DNA of 64,000 nucleotides. It comes from Candidatus Sulfurimonas marisnigri. GTDB lineage: Bacteria > Campylobacterota > Campylobacteria > Campylobacterales > Sulfurimonadaceae. The notes beneath the pieces were generated by a model that ran no database searches, was not told where the DNA came from, and saw nothing but the letters and a program-made list of their open reading frames with translations. The stretch covers positions 62,001-126,000 of the forward strand of contig NZ_CP054493.1 in NCBI RefSeq assembly GCF_015265475.1, in the 5' to 3' direction. Both the position numbers and the translations under genes were made by a program. Below are positions 49,049-57,213 of the stretch, one piece after another. Numbering within the stretch: the first letter of the stretch is position 1; every line of letters begins with the position of its first letter.

Positions 49049-52000
49049 TTACTCCTCGATATTTTCAAGTTCATTTTTTTTATTTGAGAGTTCTTTTCTT
49101 GCATATAGCTCATATAAAATAGGGATAATTATCAAGCTCAGTATAGCAGAAGAGATGGCTCCGCCTAACATTGGTGCAGCTATTCTCTGCATAACTTCAC
49201 TCCCTACTCCATGTGAGTACATGATTGGGGCAAGTCCGGCAAGAAGTGAAAATACTGTCATCAGTTTAGGTCTGACTCTTTGTACCGCCCCCTCGTATAT
49301 CGCTTTGTTTAGGTGTATAAGATTAAATTCAATGCCATACTTCTCTTTAGACTCATGGACGCTCTCTTGCAGGTAAACAATCATAACAATAGCAGTTTCA
49401 GCCGCCACACCAAGGAGTGCTAAAAAGCCGACAATTACGGCTATACTCATGGCAAAGTTCAACATGTCTATATATATTAAGCCACCTAAAAGAGCAAAAG
49501 GAAGGGTTAAAAATACAATAAGTGTCGGAACCATCTCTTTAAGCGCGAAATATATAAGAACTAAAATACTAAGTAAAACAGCAGGTATAATCCAAACTAT
49601 TTTAGCCATAGCTGACTCTAGATACTCAGACTGCCCAGCCCACTCTACATAATAGCCAGAATCAAAATTAATCTCATCGATTAGTTTTTGAGCTTCTGCT
49701 TTGTACTCTGATGCGGTAATACCATCATTTGGTGTGATATACACAAATGTAACAGGGGTTGCCATCTCAGACTTAATAACAGAAGCACTTTGCCTGTATC
49801 CAATCTCTGCAAAAGTTGATAGTGGAACAAAGCCCAGTTTAGTTTTAATCTGAATATCTTTAATGCTATCAACCCCTCGTCTCTCACTCTCATCCAAACG
49901 AAGAGTAATAGGGTAACGTTCTAGACCTTTATACATGGTGGAAATTTTCATACCGCCAATAGCTAGAGATGTGTATTCAAGTAGTGCATCTTTTGCTAAA
50001 CCATAACGTTGAAGAGCCTCTTCGTCTATCTCTATATCTACATAGTATCCAGCACTTGCCTGATCAGCAAAAACCGATAGAGTTTTATTGAAACCGCGAA
50101 GCTTTTCCTCAATTATTTTTCCATATTTTTGAAGTCCGTCTGGAGTTTGACCGTATAGTTTAATCCCAAGAGGTGTACGAATGCCACTTAAAAGCATATC
50201 TATACGCCCACGAATAGGGTAAGTCCACGAGTTGATAAGTCCCGGAATTTGGAGAGCCGCTTCCATCTCTTCTCTTAATTTTGTATAGGTCATTCCCTCT
50301 CGCCACTCACTCTGTGGTTTAAGAGTTATAATAGTCTCCAGCATTCCTAAAGGTGCTGGATCAGTTGCCGTACTCGCACGTCCACCTTTACCAAAAACAG
50401 TCTCAACTTCTGGAAAAGACTTGATTATTTTATCTGTTTTTTGTGTTAAAGCTTTAGACTGGTCTATAGAGATTCCATAGGGAGTTACAGGCATATACAT
50501 AAAGCTTTGCTCATTAAGCATAGGCATAAATTCCCATTTTAAATTTTTGTAAAGCGGGTACATGTAACCAAGTGAAGCGACAACAAGAATAATAACAAGA
50601 TATTTGAGCTTCAGTCCATAAACAATTATAGGGTGGTATAGCCAGATAAAAAATCTATTTAAAGGGTTTTTGTTTTCTGGTAAGATTTTCCCCTTTACAA
50701 AATAGATCATAAGCACAGGCACAAGAGTGATGCTTAAAATTGCTCCTGCCCCCATTGTAAAAGTTTTTGTAAATGCAAGAGGAGTAAAAAGTAGACCCTC
50801 TTGACCTGAGAGAGCAAAGATGGGAAAAAATGAGACAACAATAAGTGCCAAAGCAAAAAATATTGGGCGACCAACAAGTTGAGAAGACTTTAAGATGATG
50901 TCAATTCTCTCCTGATTTGTTGGCAATCTGCCCTGTTTTGTCTCAAACTTATGTAACATTTTATGAGCATTTTCTATCATAACAATAGAGGCATCTACCA
51001 TCGCTCCTATGGCAATAGCAATTCCGCCTAAAGACATAATATTTGAGCCAATATTAAATAAGTACATCAGTAAGAAAGTTGCACCGACAGTTAGAGGGAG
51101 TATTATTAAAACAATTAGAGATGAGCGAAAGTGCATCAAAAATAGTCCAATAATAACTACAACAATAATAGACTCTTCGATAAGTGTTGTTGTAAGTGTA
51201 TCTACTGCTTTTTCTATTAAAGATGAACGGTCATAAGTTGTTATAACATCAACATCATCAATCTTTAGCTCTTTCATCTTTTTATCTATACGCTTTATGG
51301 CAGAGTAAACATCTTCACCATAGCGGAGCAGTACAATACCTCCAACAACTTCACCATCACCGTTTAAGTCTGCTACACCACGCCTAGCTGCAGGTGTTAG
51401 TTCAACTCGTGCAATATCTCCAATAGTAATGGCAACGCCACCTTTTTGAGTTACAACAAGCTTTCTAATATCATCTAAATCTTGAACGTAACCCTTTGCT
51501 TGAACCATCCACTCAAAACCATTTTCAATAACTATCCGTCCACCAGTATCGTTATTATTTGACTTCAGAACCCTTGCAACATCGTTTATGCTTAAGTTAT
51601 ATCTGACAAGGTTGTCATTGTTTACACTTACTTGATATGTAGGTACAAAACCACCAATCGAAGCAACTTCAGAGACTCCGTCTACCCCCATAAGTGCATA
51701 TTTGTAATAGTAATCTTGCAGGCTTCTAAGCTCGGCTAAATTTTTTGTTTTTGAAGTTAGTGCATACTCGTAGGCCCAGCCAACGCCTGAAGCATCAGGA
51801 CCAAGTGAAACGGCCATTGAAGCAGGTAGTTGGGACTGTATGGAAGATAGTTGTTCAAGCACACGGCTTCTTGCCCAGTACAGATCTGTCCCCTCTTTAA
51901 AAATAATATATATAAGACCATTTTCATAAGTAGAGTATCCACGTACTGTGTCAATATCAGCAATTGCCAAAAATTGAGAGACCAACGGGTATGTTCCCTG

Positions 52001-52189
52001 ATCTTCAATAATCTCAGGAGATTGACCTGGCCAATTTATCTGCACAATTGCTTGCGGAGGAGATAAGTCAGGGAGTGCGTCAAGCGGAGTGTTTTTTAAA
52101 GAATAGTATGACCCCATCGAAAGGAACAGTGTCATCATTAGTATTAAAAATTTATTTCTAATACTAAATTCTATTAATTTTTCAATCAT
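49049..52189 (-). CDS. cusA: Cu/Ag efflux RND pump, CusA type
   Basis: 1046 residues, a full heavy-metal RND transporter with twelve membrane helices. The helix-4 motif GAMVDASIVMIENAHK is the monovalent-metal (HME4) form. The three methionines that bind Cu(I)/Ag(I) in E. coli CusA have counterparts here: SFMYMPVT, DPAPLGMLETI and GRIDMLLSG. It exports Cu(I)/Ag(I) with CusB and CusC by proton antiport. The gene is downstream of cusB across an 87-base gap that contains repeat copy C, and the Cys-rich lipoprotein gene follows 3 bases later. Confidence 0.95.
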   Translation of the reverse strand: MIEKLIEFSIRNKFLILMMTLFLSMGSYYSLKNTPLDALPDLSPPQAIVQINWPGQSPEIIEDQGTYPLVSQFLAIADIDTVRGYSTYENGLIYIIFKEGTDLYWARSRVLEQLSSIQSQLPASMAVSLGPDASGVGWAYEYALTSKTKNLAELRSLQDYYYKYALMGVDGVSEVASIGGFVPTYQVSVNNDNLVRYNLSINDVARVLKSNNNDTGGRIVIENGFEWMVQAKGYVQDLDDIRKLVVTQKGGVAITIGDIARVELTPAARRGVADLNGDGEVVGGIVLLRYGEDVYSAIKRIDKKMKELKIDDVDVITTYDRSSLIEKAVDTLTTTLIEESIIVVVIIGLFLMHFRSSLIVLIILPLTVGATFLLMYLFNIGSNIMSLGGIAIAIGAMVDASIVMIENAHKMLHKFETKQGRLPTNQERIDIILKSSQLVGRPIFFALALIVVSFFPIFALSGQEGLLFTPLAFTKTFTMGAGAILSITLVPVLMIYFVKGKILPENKNPLNRFFIWLYHPIIVYGLKLKYLVIILVVASLGYMYPLYKNLKWEFMPMLNEQSFMYMPVTPYGISIDQSKALTQKTDKIIKSFPEVETVFGKGGRASTATDPAPLGMLETIITLKPQSEWREGMTYTKLREEMEAALQIPGLINSWTYPIRGRIDMLLSGIRTPLGIKLYGQTPDGLQKYGKIIEEKLRGFNKTLSVFADQASAGYYVDIEIDEEALQRYGLAKDALLEYTSLAIGGMKISTMYKGLERYPITLRLDESERRGVDSIKDIQIKTKLGFVPLSTFAEIGYRQSASVIKSEMATPVTFVYITPNDGITASEYKAEAQKLIDEINFDSGYYVEWAGQSEYLESAMAKIVWIIPAVLLSILVLIYFALKEMVPTLIVFLTLPFALLGGLIYIDMLNFAMSIAVIVGFLALLGVAAETAIVMIVYLQESVHESKEKYGIEFNLIHLNKAIYEGAVQRVRPKLMTVFSLLAGLAPIMYSHGVGSEVMQRIAAPMLGGAISSAILSLIIIPILYELYARKELSNKKNELENIEE

Positions 52190-52206
52190 CTTTTTTTCTC
52201 TTTTCT

Positions 52207-52280
52207 ACTCCGTTAGGAGTTAGCTTTAGTGCCTCAGCGGCTAGCGTAGTAAAATGGACTTTGTTCATTTTGCGTACTAA
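52207..52280 (+). repeat. Multi-hairpin dispersed element, copy C
   Basis: Hairpin 1 pairs ACTCC (52207-52211) with GGAGT (52216-52220). The core CTTTAGTG follows, then GCC/GGC around loop TCAGC (52231-52241). Hairpin 3 pairs AAAATG (52251-52256) with CATTTT (52266-52271) around the same GACTTTGTT loop as copy A. The terminal ACTAA supplies the TAG stop codon of cusB on the minus strand (52277-52279). Confidence 0.75.
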
Positions 52281-53278
52281 TATAACGAGTTTATCTGTGC
52301 ATCTGAATCCATCATAAACAGAGCATTGTTGACAACTTCATCACCCTCATTAAGACCACTTATAATTGCGTATGTATTCGCATCAATGATCTTTGCAGTA
52401 ACTTCAAGAGGCTCATATTCTCCCTCGTACTCGCCAACCATAAAGACATAGTGAGTTCCGCTTTTACGAATAACTGCTGTTGTTGGTAAGACAAGCTGTG
52501 ATTTTTCATCTTTGAGTGAAATAACGTTGGCGTACATTCCAGGAAATAGGTTGTGATCTTGGTTGTCTACTCTCAAGCGTAGAGTCAGCGTAGCTACTTT
52601 TGGGTCAAGTTGCGGATAGAGAAGTTTATTATTAGTTTTGTAAACCTTATCTAACCCTTTAAAAGTAAGCTCATAGCTAGAAGTTGTTGAAAGCCTTGCT
52701 CTTTCTTCTTCAAATAGCTTTGTCTCCACCCAAACTTCATCAAGGTTAACTATCTGAAAAAGTTTTTGCTTTGCATTAAAAGCAGCCCCTTTGTCAACAC
52801 TTTTAACAAATACATAACCATCTATAGGGGAATAGATAGTAGTATTTGGTGAGACTTTTGTCCCGTCAATAACCTCGTTTATCTCTTCATTGCTTATTCC
52901 AAGGAGTTGTAGTTTGAGTTTTGCACTCTCTAACATCCCTTTATTTGGACGTTGTTTTATATACTTAAATGTATTTAGATATTCATCCTTTGCCTTGAAT
53001 ACTTCAGGAGAATATACAGTGGCTAGTGCCTCGCCTTTTTTCACTTTTTTATATATTTTATCTGCATGTAATTCAACAATATAGCCACCAAAACGTGGAG
53101 AGATATCGTATTTGCGGCTCTCATCCGTCATTACATAACCATAGTTTTTAATACGTTGGCTTTTAGTCTCTTTTTTCACTTTTATTGTTTGTACGCTGAA
53201 AAGTTGTTTTACGGTTGCTTCTTTTGCAACAAGTATCAATGGTAATACCAGTAAAAACAGTTTTATTTTTGTCTTCAT
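52277..53278 (-). CDS. cusB: Cu/Ag efflux periplasmic adaptor, CusB type
   Basis: 333 residues, shorter than E. coli CusB (407), with signal peptide (to about 19). Membrane-fusion motifs are present: RFGGYIVELHADKIYKKVKKGEALATVYSPEV (lipoyl half), helical hairpin, IYSPIDGYVFVKSVDKGAAFNAKQKLFQI (second lipoyl half) and barrel VWVETKLFEEERARL. It links CusA to the outer-membrane channel. It overlaps cusC by 4 bases. The C-terminus lies on the conserved end of repeat copy C. Confidence 0.93.
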   Translation of the reverse strand: MKTKIKLFLLVLPLILVAKEATVKQLFSVQTIKVKKETKSQRIKNYGYVMTDESRKYDISPRFGGYIVELHADKIYKKVKKGEALATVYSPEVFKAKDEYLNTFKYIKQRPNKGMLESAKLKLQLLGISNEEINEVIDGTKVSPNTTIYSPIDGYVFVKSVDKGAAFNAKQKLFQIVNLDEVWVETKLFEEERARLSTTSSYELTFKGLDKVYKTNNKLLYPQLDPKVATLTLRLRVDNQDHNLFPGMYANVISLKDEKSQLVLPTTAVIRKSGTHYVFMVGEYEGEYEPLEVTAKIIDANTYAIISGLNEGDEVVNNALFMMDSDAQINSLY

Positions 53279-54453
53279 TTTAACTCTCCTGAAAGTGATG
53301 AAATATTTGCAATATAACGGTTGTAAGAGGCTATAGCAGCTATACTTTTTTGCTCTAGTTTTAGTTTTTTTATTAATATATCTATGTATTTAAACAAATC
53401 TCCACCTGTAGCAATAGATGATGAAGTTAATTCAAACATATGCTCTATCTGAGGAAGAGCCTCATCGTGAACAATATGATAAATTTCGTAAGCAGACTTC
53501 ATCTGTGAGTAAGCATTTTTAAACTCAGAATCAACAGCTATTTGTGTGTCTTCTTTTAAGCTTTTAGCAACTAGTGTTGATTTTCTTGCTTTTTCTTCTT
53601 TGTAATCTTCGGTTGAGTATATTGGGAGGTTTATCCCTACCCCAAAAGTCATAAAGTCATCAAAATTATTTCTAGATGAGTATGCAGCTAAAACATTTAC
53701 ATCTGGATAGTTATTTGTTTTTGCACTCTCTAAAACCGCTTTACTCTTATCAATCTGCTTATCTCTTAGAGAAATGCTATTATTGTTTACTAAACCAGCT
53801 TCTAAACTCTGTATACCCGGCATATTTCCAACACTAAGTTCCAGGTCTATTTTTTTTACTTCAAAAGAAGAAAGATAAGACAGTTTTGCATACGATGAAT
53901 ATATTTTTGCATTTAAAGTACTCTTTTGAATACGAAGATCAGATAGAGTTAATTCAGCTGACATTATCCCCATATGTTGGTTGTCAGAAGTGGCTGTGTA
54001 AGATTGGAAAAGTTCAATATTTTGTTTTGTTAGTTCTTCATATGAGTTGATTATTTTATAAAGATTCTCAAGCTCCCATATTGTGTAAACTTGATTTTTT
54101 ATCTTATTTACTAGGTTTACTTTGGCTTGTTCTAGAGAAGTAGTTAAGACTTCTTTTTCTGCTAAAGAGATTTTTTTTAAATTTTCTCTTTTCCCATAGA
54201 ATGGAAGTTTTTGTTGCAGTGTTAAAATCTTTTGACTCATCGCTTGAGCATCATCTAAAGTATTTTGTGCATAAGATAAAGTAGGGTTGGAAAACTGGTT
54301 TGAAATATCTATGATTGAGTCATTTACCTCGATACGGTGTATTATAGATTCTAGCGATGGGTTTTTGTCTAAGGCTCTTGTTATTATCTCATCAAGAGTT
54401 AAGCCGTAAAGACTTGAAGCAAGAACAAAGATGGTTAAAAATATGTTTTTCAT
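53275..54453 (-). CDS. cusC: TolC-family outer-membrane efflux protein, CusC type
   Basis: 392 residues. The signal peptide (to about 18) is followed by two TolC-like repeats: LDEIITRALDKNPSLESI, LPFYGKRE, NQVYTIWELENLYKI and, in the second half, GVGINLPIYSTEDYKEEKARKS. Long helices predict a periplasmic tunnel on an outer-membrane barrel. No lipobox cysteine is seen. It is the second gene of the Cus unit after the Met-rich protein (9-base gap) and overlaps cusB. Confidence 0.92.
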   Translation of the reverse strand: MKNIFLTIFVLASSLYGLTLDEIITRALDKNPSLESIIHRIEVNDSIIDISNQFSNPTLSYAQNTLDDAQAMSQKILTLQQKLPFYGKRENLKKISLAEKEVLTTSLEQAKVNLVNKIKNQVYTIWELENLYKIINSYEELTKQNIELFQSYTATSDNQHMGIMSAELTLSDLRIQKSTLNAKIYSSYAKLSYLSSFEVKKIDLELSVGNMPGIQSLEAGLVNNNSISLRDKQIDKSKAVLESAKTNNYPDVNVLAAYSSRNNFDDFMTFGVGINLPIYSTEDYKEEKARKSTLVAKSLKEDTQIAVDSEFKNAYSQMKSAYEIYHIVHDEALPQIEHMFELTSSSIATGGDLFKYIDILIKKLKLEQKSIAAIASYNRYIANISSLSGELK

Positions 54454-54462
54454 TTACTTTCC

Positions 54463-54840
54463 TTAAAAGTTCAAAGAGGTTTTAACACGTGATTTCTTAC
54501 CAACTGTAGGCGTTATAAAGATATGCAACTGCCATGTACCGCCCATAGAGAGGTTTACAGTAGTTTCAAATTTTCCATTTCCCAAATCTTTTGCATCAGC
54601 TTTTGATTCCATCGCCGGCATTCCAGGCATCGCAGGCATAAAAGCTTTTACGCTTACTTTTGCATCTTTATATTTTGGTGTAATATCAAGAATAATAGTA
54701 TTTGAGCCTGTAGTAAGTGGTTTGTCAGAACTGATAATTACTTCAGTCGTTCTACTTTTTGCAGATTTTTCAAAAGCTGCAGCTTGCAAGAAACTAAGAC
54801 TAAGTAATAAAGTCAGTAAAATAGTTGAAATATTTTTCAT
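54463..54840 (-). CDS. Met-rich FixH/YtkA-like periplasmic protein of the Cus operon
   Basis: 125 residues from the ATG at 54840; AAGGA sits about seven bases upstream, and an adjacent ATG at 54843 is too close. A signal peptide is followed by an immunoglobulin-like YtkA/FixH fold (TGSNTIILDITPKYKDAKVSVKAFMPAMPGMPAMESK ... GGTWQLHIFITP). The run MPAMPGMPAM is a likely Cu(I) ligand set. It is the first gene of the copper efflux operon and is controlled by the TACACA-repeat promoter. A CusF-like metallochaperone role is inferred. Confidence 0.85.
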   Translation of the reverse strand: MKNISTILLTLLLSLSFLQAAAFEKSAKSRTTEVIISSDKPLTTGSNTIILDITPKYKDAKVSVKAFMPAMPGMPAMESKADAKDLGNGKFETTVNLSMGGTWQLHIFITPTVGKKSRVKTSLNF

Positions 54841-54866
54841 CATGTATCCTTTTTTAAGTATTTTGA

Positions 54867-54899
54867 ATTGTACCATACTGTATGTGCAGAGAGTGTGTA
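54867..54899 (-). promoter_or_regulatory. TACACA/TGCACA direct repeat plus -10 box, site 3 (Cus operon)
   Basis: Reading the minus strand, TACACA (54899-54894), five bases CTCTC, TGCACA (54888-54883), ten bases, then TACAAT (54872-54867), about 27 bases before the Cus operon ATG. The geometry is that of the sites at 36239 and 43735. Confidence 0.7.
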
Positions 54900-54918
54900 G
54901 AGTTCAGTGTGTGTTGTG

Positions 54919-54924
54919 TATAAT
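54919..54924 (+). promoter_or_regulatory. -10 box six bases before the RNA methyltransferase ATG (leaderless candidate)
   Basis: TATAAT ends six bases before the ATG at 54931, with no Shine-Dalgarno sequence. Transcription seven bases after the box would begin at the start codon. Confidence 0.5.
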
Positions 54925-54930
54925 TGCACT

Positions 54931-55728
54931 ATGGATAAGATTAAACTAATTGCAATCAATGACTCAAATAGAGAATCCTTAGAGATTTACCACAAACTAA
55001 GGGAGAACGCTTTTACAAAGGACAACAGCTTTATAGCAGACTCTCCTAAGGTGGTAAATATACTCTTAAAGACAGAGATAGAGGTTAAGAGTATACTTGC
55101 CACACAGGAGTATTATGATGAGTTTGAAGAGTTGATATCTTTAAAAAAAATCCCTAAACTTTTTGTTATAAAAAAAGAGGAGATGGAGAAAATAATCGGA
55201 CACAAAATACACCATAACTGTATGATGCACGGAATTCGTCCAGATGACACTTCGCTTGAGAATATGGGTCAGAATATAATAATGCTAGACGAGATAACTT
55301 CAACTGAAAATGTCGGCTCAATTGCTAGAAGTGCAGCCGCACTCGGAGTTACTTCATATATGCTTCCAAAACAGGCTCCACACCCTTATTCACGCAGAGC
55401 ACTTAGAGTTTCAATGGGGCATATTAGTAAGCTACATGTACATATTTATGATGATATATTTTCCGCACTAAACTCTTTAAAAGCTGATGGGTATAAAATA
55501 TTTGGAGCTGAAGTAACAGAAAATTCCACTTCACTTAAGGACGTGAAAATTCCTAAAAAATGGGTACTTTTGATGGGTCATGAGGGAAAAGGGCTGAGCG
55601 AAGAGGTTATCGAGATGTGTGATGAAATTGTAGAAATTGAGATGATGGATGATGTAAGAAGTTTCAATGTCGGTATTGCAGCATCAATACTAATGTATCA
55701 GTTTAAAAATAGCACAAATCTAATATAA
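54931..55728 (+). CDS. SpoU/TrmH-family RNA 2'-O-methyltransferase
   Basis: 265 residues from the ATG at 54931; an upstream frame to 54907 lies over the promoter. The N-terminal substrate-binding part is short. The SPOUT knot has LDEITSTENVGSIARSAAALGV (motif 1), LLMGHEGKGLSEEVIEMCDEIVEIEM (motif 2) and DVRSFNVGIAASILMYQF (motif 3). It methylates a ribose in rRNA or tRNA, but the target cannot be told from sequence. It is divergent from the Cus operon. Confidence 0.9.
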   Translation: MDKIKLIAINDSNRESLEIYHKLRENAFTKDNSFIADSPKVVNILLKTEIEVKSILATQEYYDEFEELISLKKIPKLFVIKKEEMEKIIGHKIHHNCMMHGIRPDDTSLENMGQNIIMLDEITSTENVGSIARSAAALGVTSYMLPKQAPHPYSRRALRVSMGHISKLHVHIYDDIFSALNSLKADGYKIFGAEVTENSTSLKDVKIPKKWVLLMGHEGKGLSEEVIEMCDEIVEIEMMDDVRSFNVGIAASILMYQFKNSTNLI

Positions 55729-55761
55729 TCTGTTGAAGCTACTAATGTATAGGATGGTATT

Positions 55762-57012
55762 ATGCAAAATGTATATTTAGGACGTCAGCCAATTCTTGAT
55801 TCAAAGGGCACTCTAGACTCTTACGAAATTTTATATAGAGAAGAGTGTGAATCAAAAGAGGGTGTCAGCAATCGCTTTGTAAGTGCTGCTGTAATCAGTA
55901 GTGTATTAAATAAATTTGGAACACATGCAGTACTTGGAAACCGTAAAGCATTTGCAAAAGTAGATGCAAAATTTTTAATGAGTGATATGATCTTCACAAT
56001 CCCAAAAGAATTTTTCATATTTTCTATAGTTGAAGCTGATGTTAATGAGAGAGTTATTGAGAGGTGTGAACAGTTACAAAAGAAGGGTTATGAACTTGCA
56101 ATAAATGATGTAACATTCAATGAAGATAATTTAAATAATTATTTAAGAATACTATCTACACTCTCTTTTGTTAAAATGAATTTTGATAAGACATTTAAAG
56201 ACGATGAGTATGTTAAAAATATAATAATAGGTCTTAAAGATAATAATATAAAAGTTGTTGCTACAAAAATAGAAAACGAAGAAGAGTATGAACTAGCTAA
56301 AAGTTTAGGGTGTGAACTATTCCAGGGCTACTTTTTCGCAAAACCAAAAATTTTTGAAAGTGCAAAGTATGATTCTTCACAGATGAATGTATTAAAACTC
56401 TATAGCTTACTTATGGATGACACAAATATAGACGAAATCACATCAGAGTTTGAAAAAAATCATGCCCTTACTATTCAGTTACTTCGGTACATAAACTCAG
56501 GTGCATTTCATTTTAGAACTAGAATCTCTTCAATTCACCATATATTGACTCTTGTTGGCAGAACTCCTCTTGCTCAGTGGTTAATGCTTATGATTTATTC
56601 GAAGTCTGTTGCTAAAAAAGGTGAAGTATCACCTTTACTGTTAATGGTGAAGCACCGCACAGAGTTGATGCAGACTATTTTAAAAAAAATAGAACCAGAT
56701 GTTAGAAGTAATGTTCTAGGACAAGCATATTTTGTCGGAGTATTGTCTCTTATAGATACTATATTCGGCGTTAAGCTAGATAAAATTTTAGATGATATGA
56801 ATGTGGATGCAGCTGTAGGAGAGGCTCTTATTAGTGATAATGGTCTCTTAGGTGAGATATATGCTTTAGTGCTAGATGTTGAGCAATTTAATACAAAAAG
56901 CATATCTCTCTTTGAGAAAAAACATAATTTAGAAAATAATACAATTGAGTGCTTAATGTTTGATAGCATGAGAGAAGTAACAGCATTTGAAAATGCATTT
57001 TGTTCAATATAA
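55762..57012 (+). CDS. EAL-HDOD signalling protein (degenerate EAL)
   Basis: 416 residues. The N-terminal YuxH-type EAL domain has GRQPILDSKGTLDSYEILYREE, where the EAL catalytic motif reads EIL, plus INDVTF and CELFQGYFFAKP. A C-terminal HDOD domain follows (LTIQLLRYINSGAFHFRTRISSIHHILTLVGRTPLAQWLMLM). Loss of the canonical EAL residues suggests c-di-GMP binding or regulation without hydrolysis. It stands alone between the methyltransferase and YwbE genes; its partners are unknown. Confidence 0.88.
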   Translation: MQNVYLGRQPILDSKGTLDSYEILYREECESKEGVSNRFVSAAVISSVLNKFGTHAVLGNRKAFAKVDAKFLMSDMIFTIPKEFFIFSIVEADVNERVIERCEQLQKKGYELAINDVTFNEDNLNNYLRILSTLSFVKMNFDKTFKDDEYVKNIIIGLKDNNIKVVATKIENEEEYELAKSLGCELFQGYFFAKPKIFESAKYDSSQMNVLKLYSLLMDDTNIDEITSEFEKNHALTIQLLRYINSGAFHFRTRISSIHHILTLVGRTPLAQWLMLMIYSKSVAKKGEVSPLLLMVKHRTELMQTILKKIEPDVRSNVLGQAYFVGVLSLIDTIFGVKLDKILDDMNVDAAVGEALISDNGLLGEIYALVLDVEQFNTKSISLFEKKHNLENNTIECLMFDSMREVTAFENAFCSI

Positions 57013-57021
57013 AGGTTAAAT

Positions 57022-57213
57022 ATGGACGGTACAAAACGGGTAAATATTAGAAGCGGAATGAGTGTGGCAATTGTTCTTAAAGAGGACCAAGAGAGCGGAC
57101 GTCTTACAGATGGTATTGTCCGTGATATTTTAACAAAATCTTCAACTCACCCTCATGGGATTAAAGTCCGTCTTATGAGTCGTGAAGTTGGAAGAGTAAA
57201 GGTAATACACTAA
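57022..57213 (+). CDS. YwbE-family small protein
   Basis: 63 residues, matching the YwbE family (DGTKRVNIRSGMSVAIVLKEDQESGRLTDGIVRDILTKSSTHPHGIKVRL). It forms a small beta-rich RNA-binding-like fold of unknown function. Its stop codon shares a base with the dbpA ATG (57213), so the two are coupled; association with an RNA helicase fits a role in RNA biology. Confidence 0.9.
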   Translation: MDGTKRVNIRSGMSVAIVLKEDQESGRLTDGIVRDILTKSSTHPHGIKVRLMSREVGRVKVIH

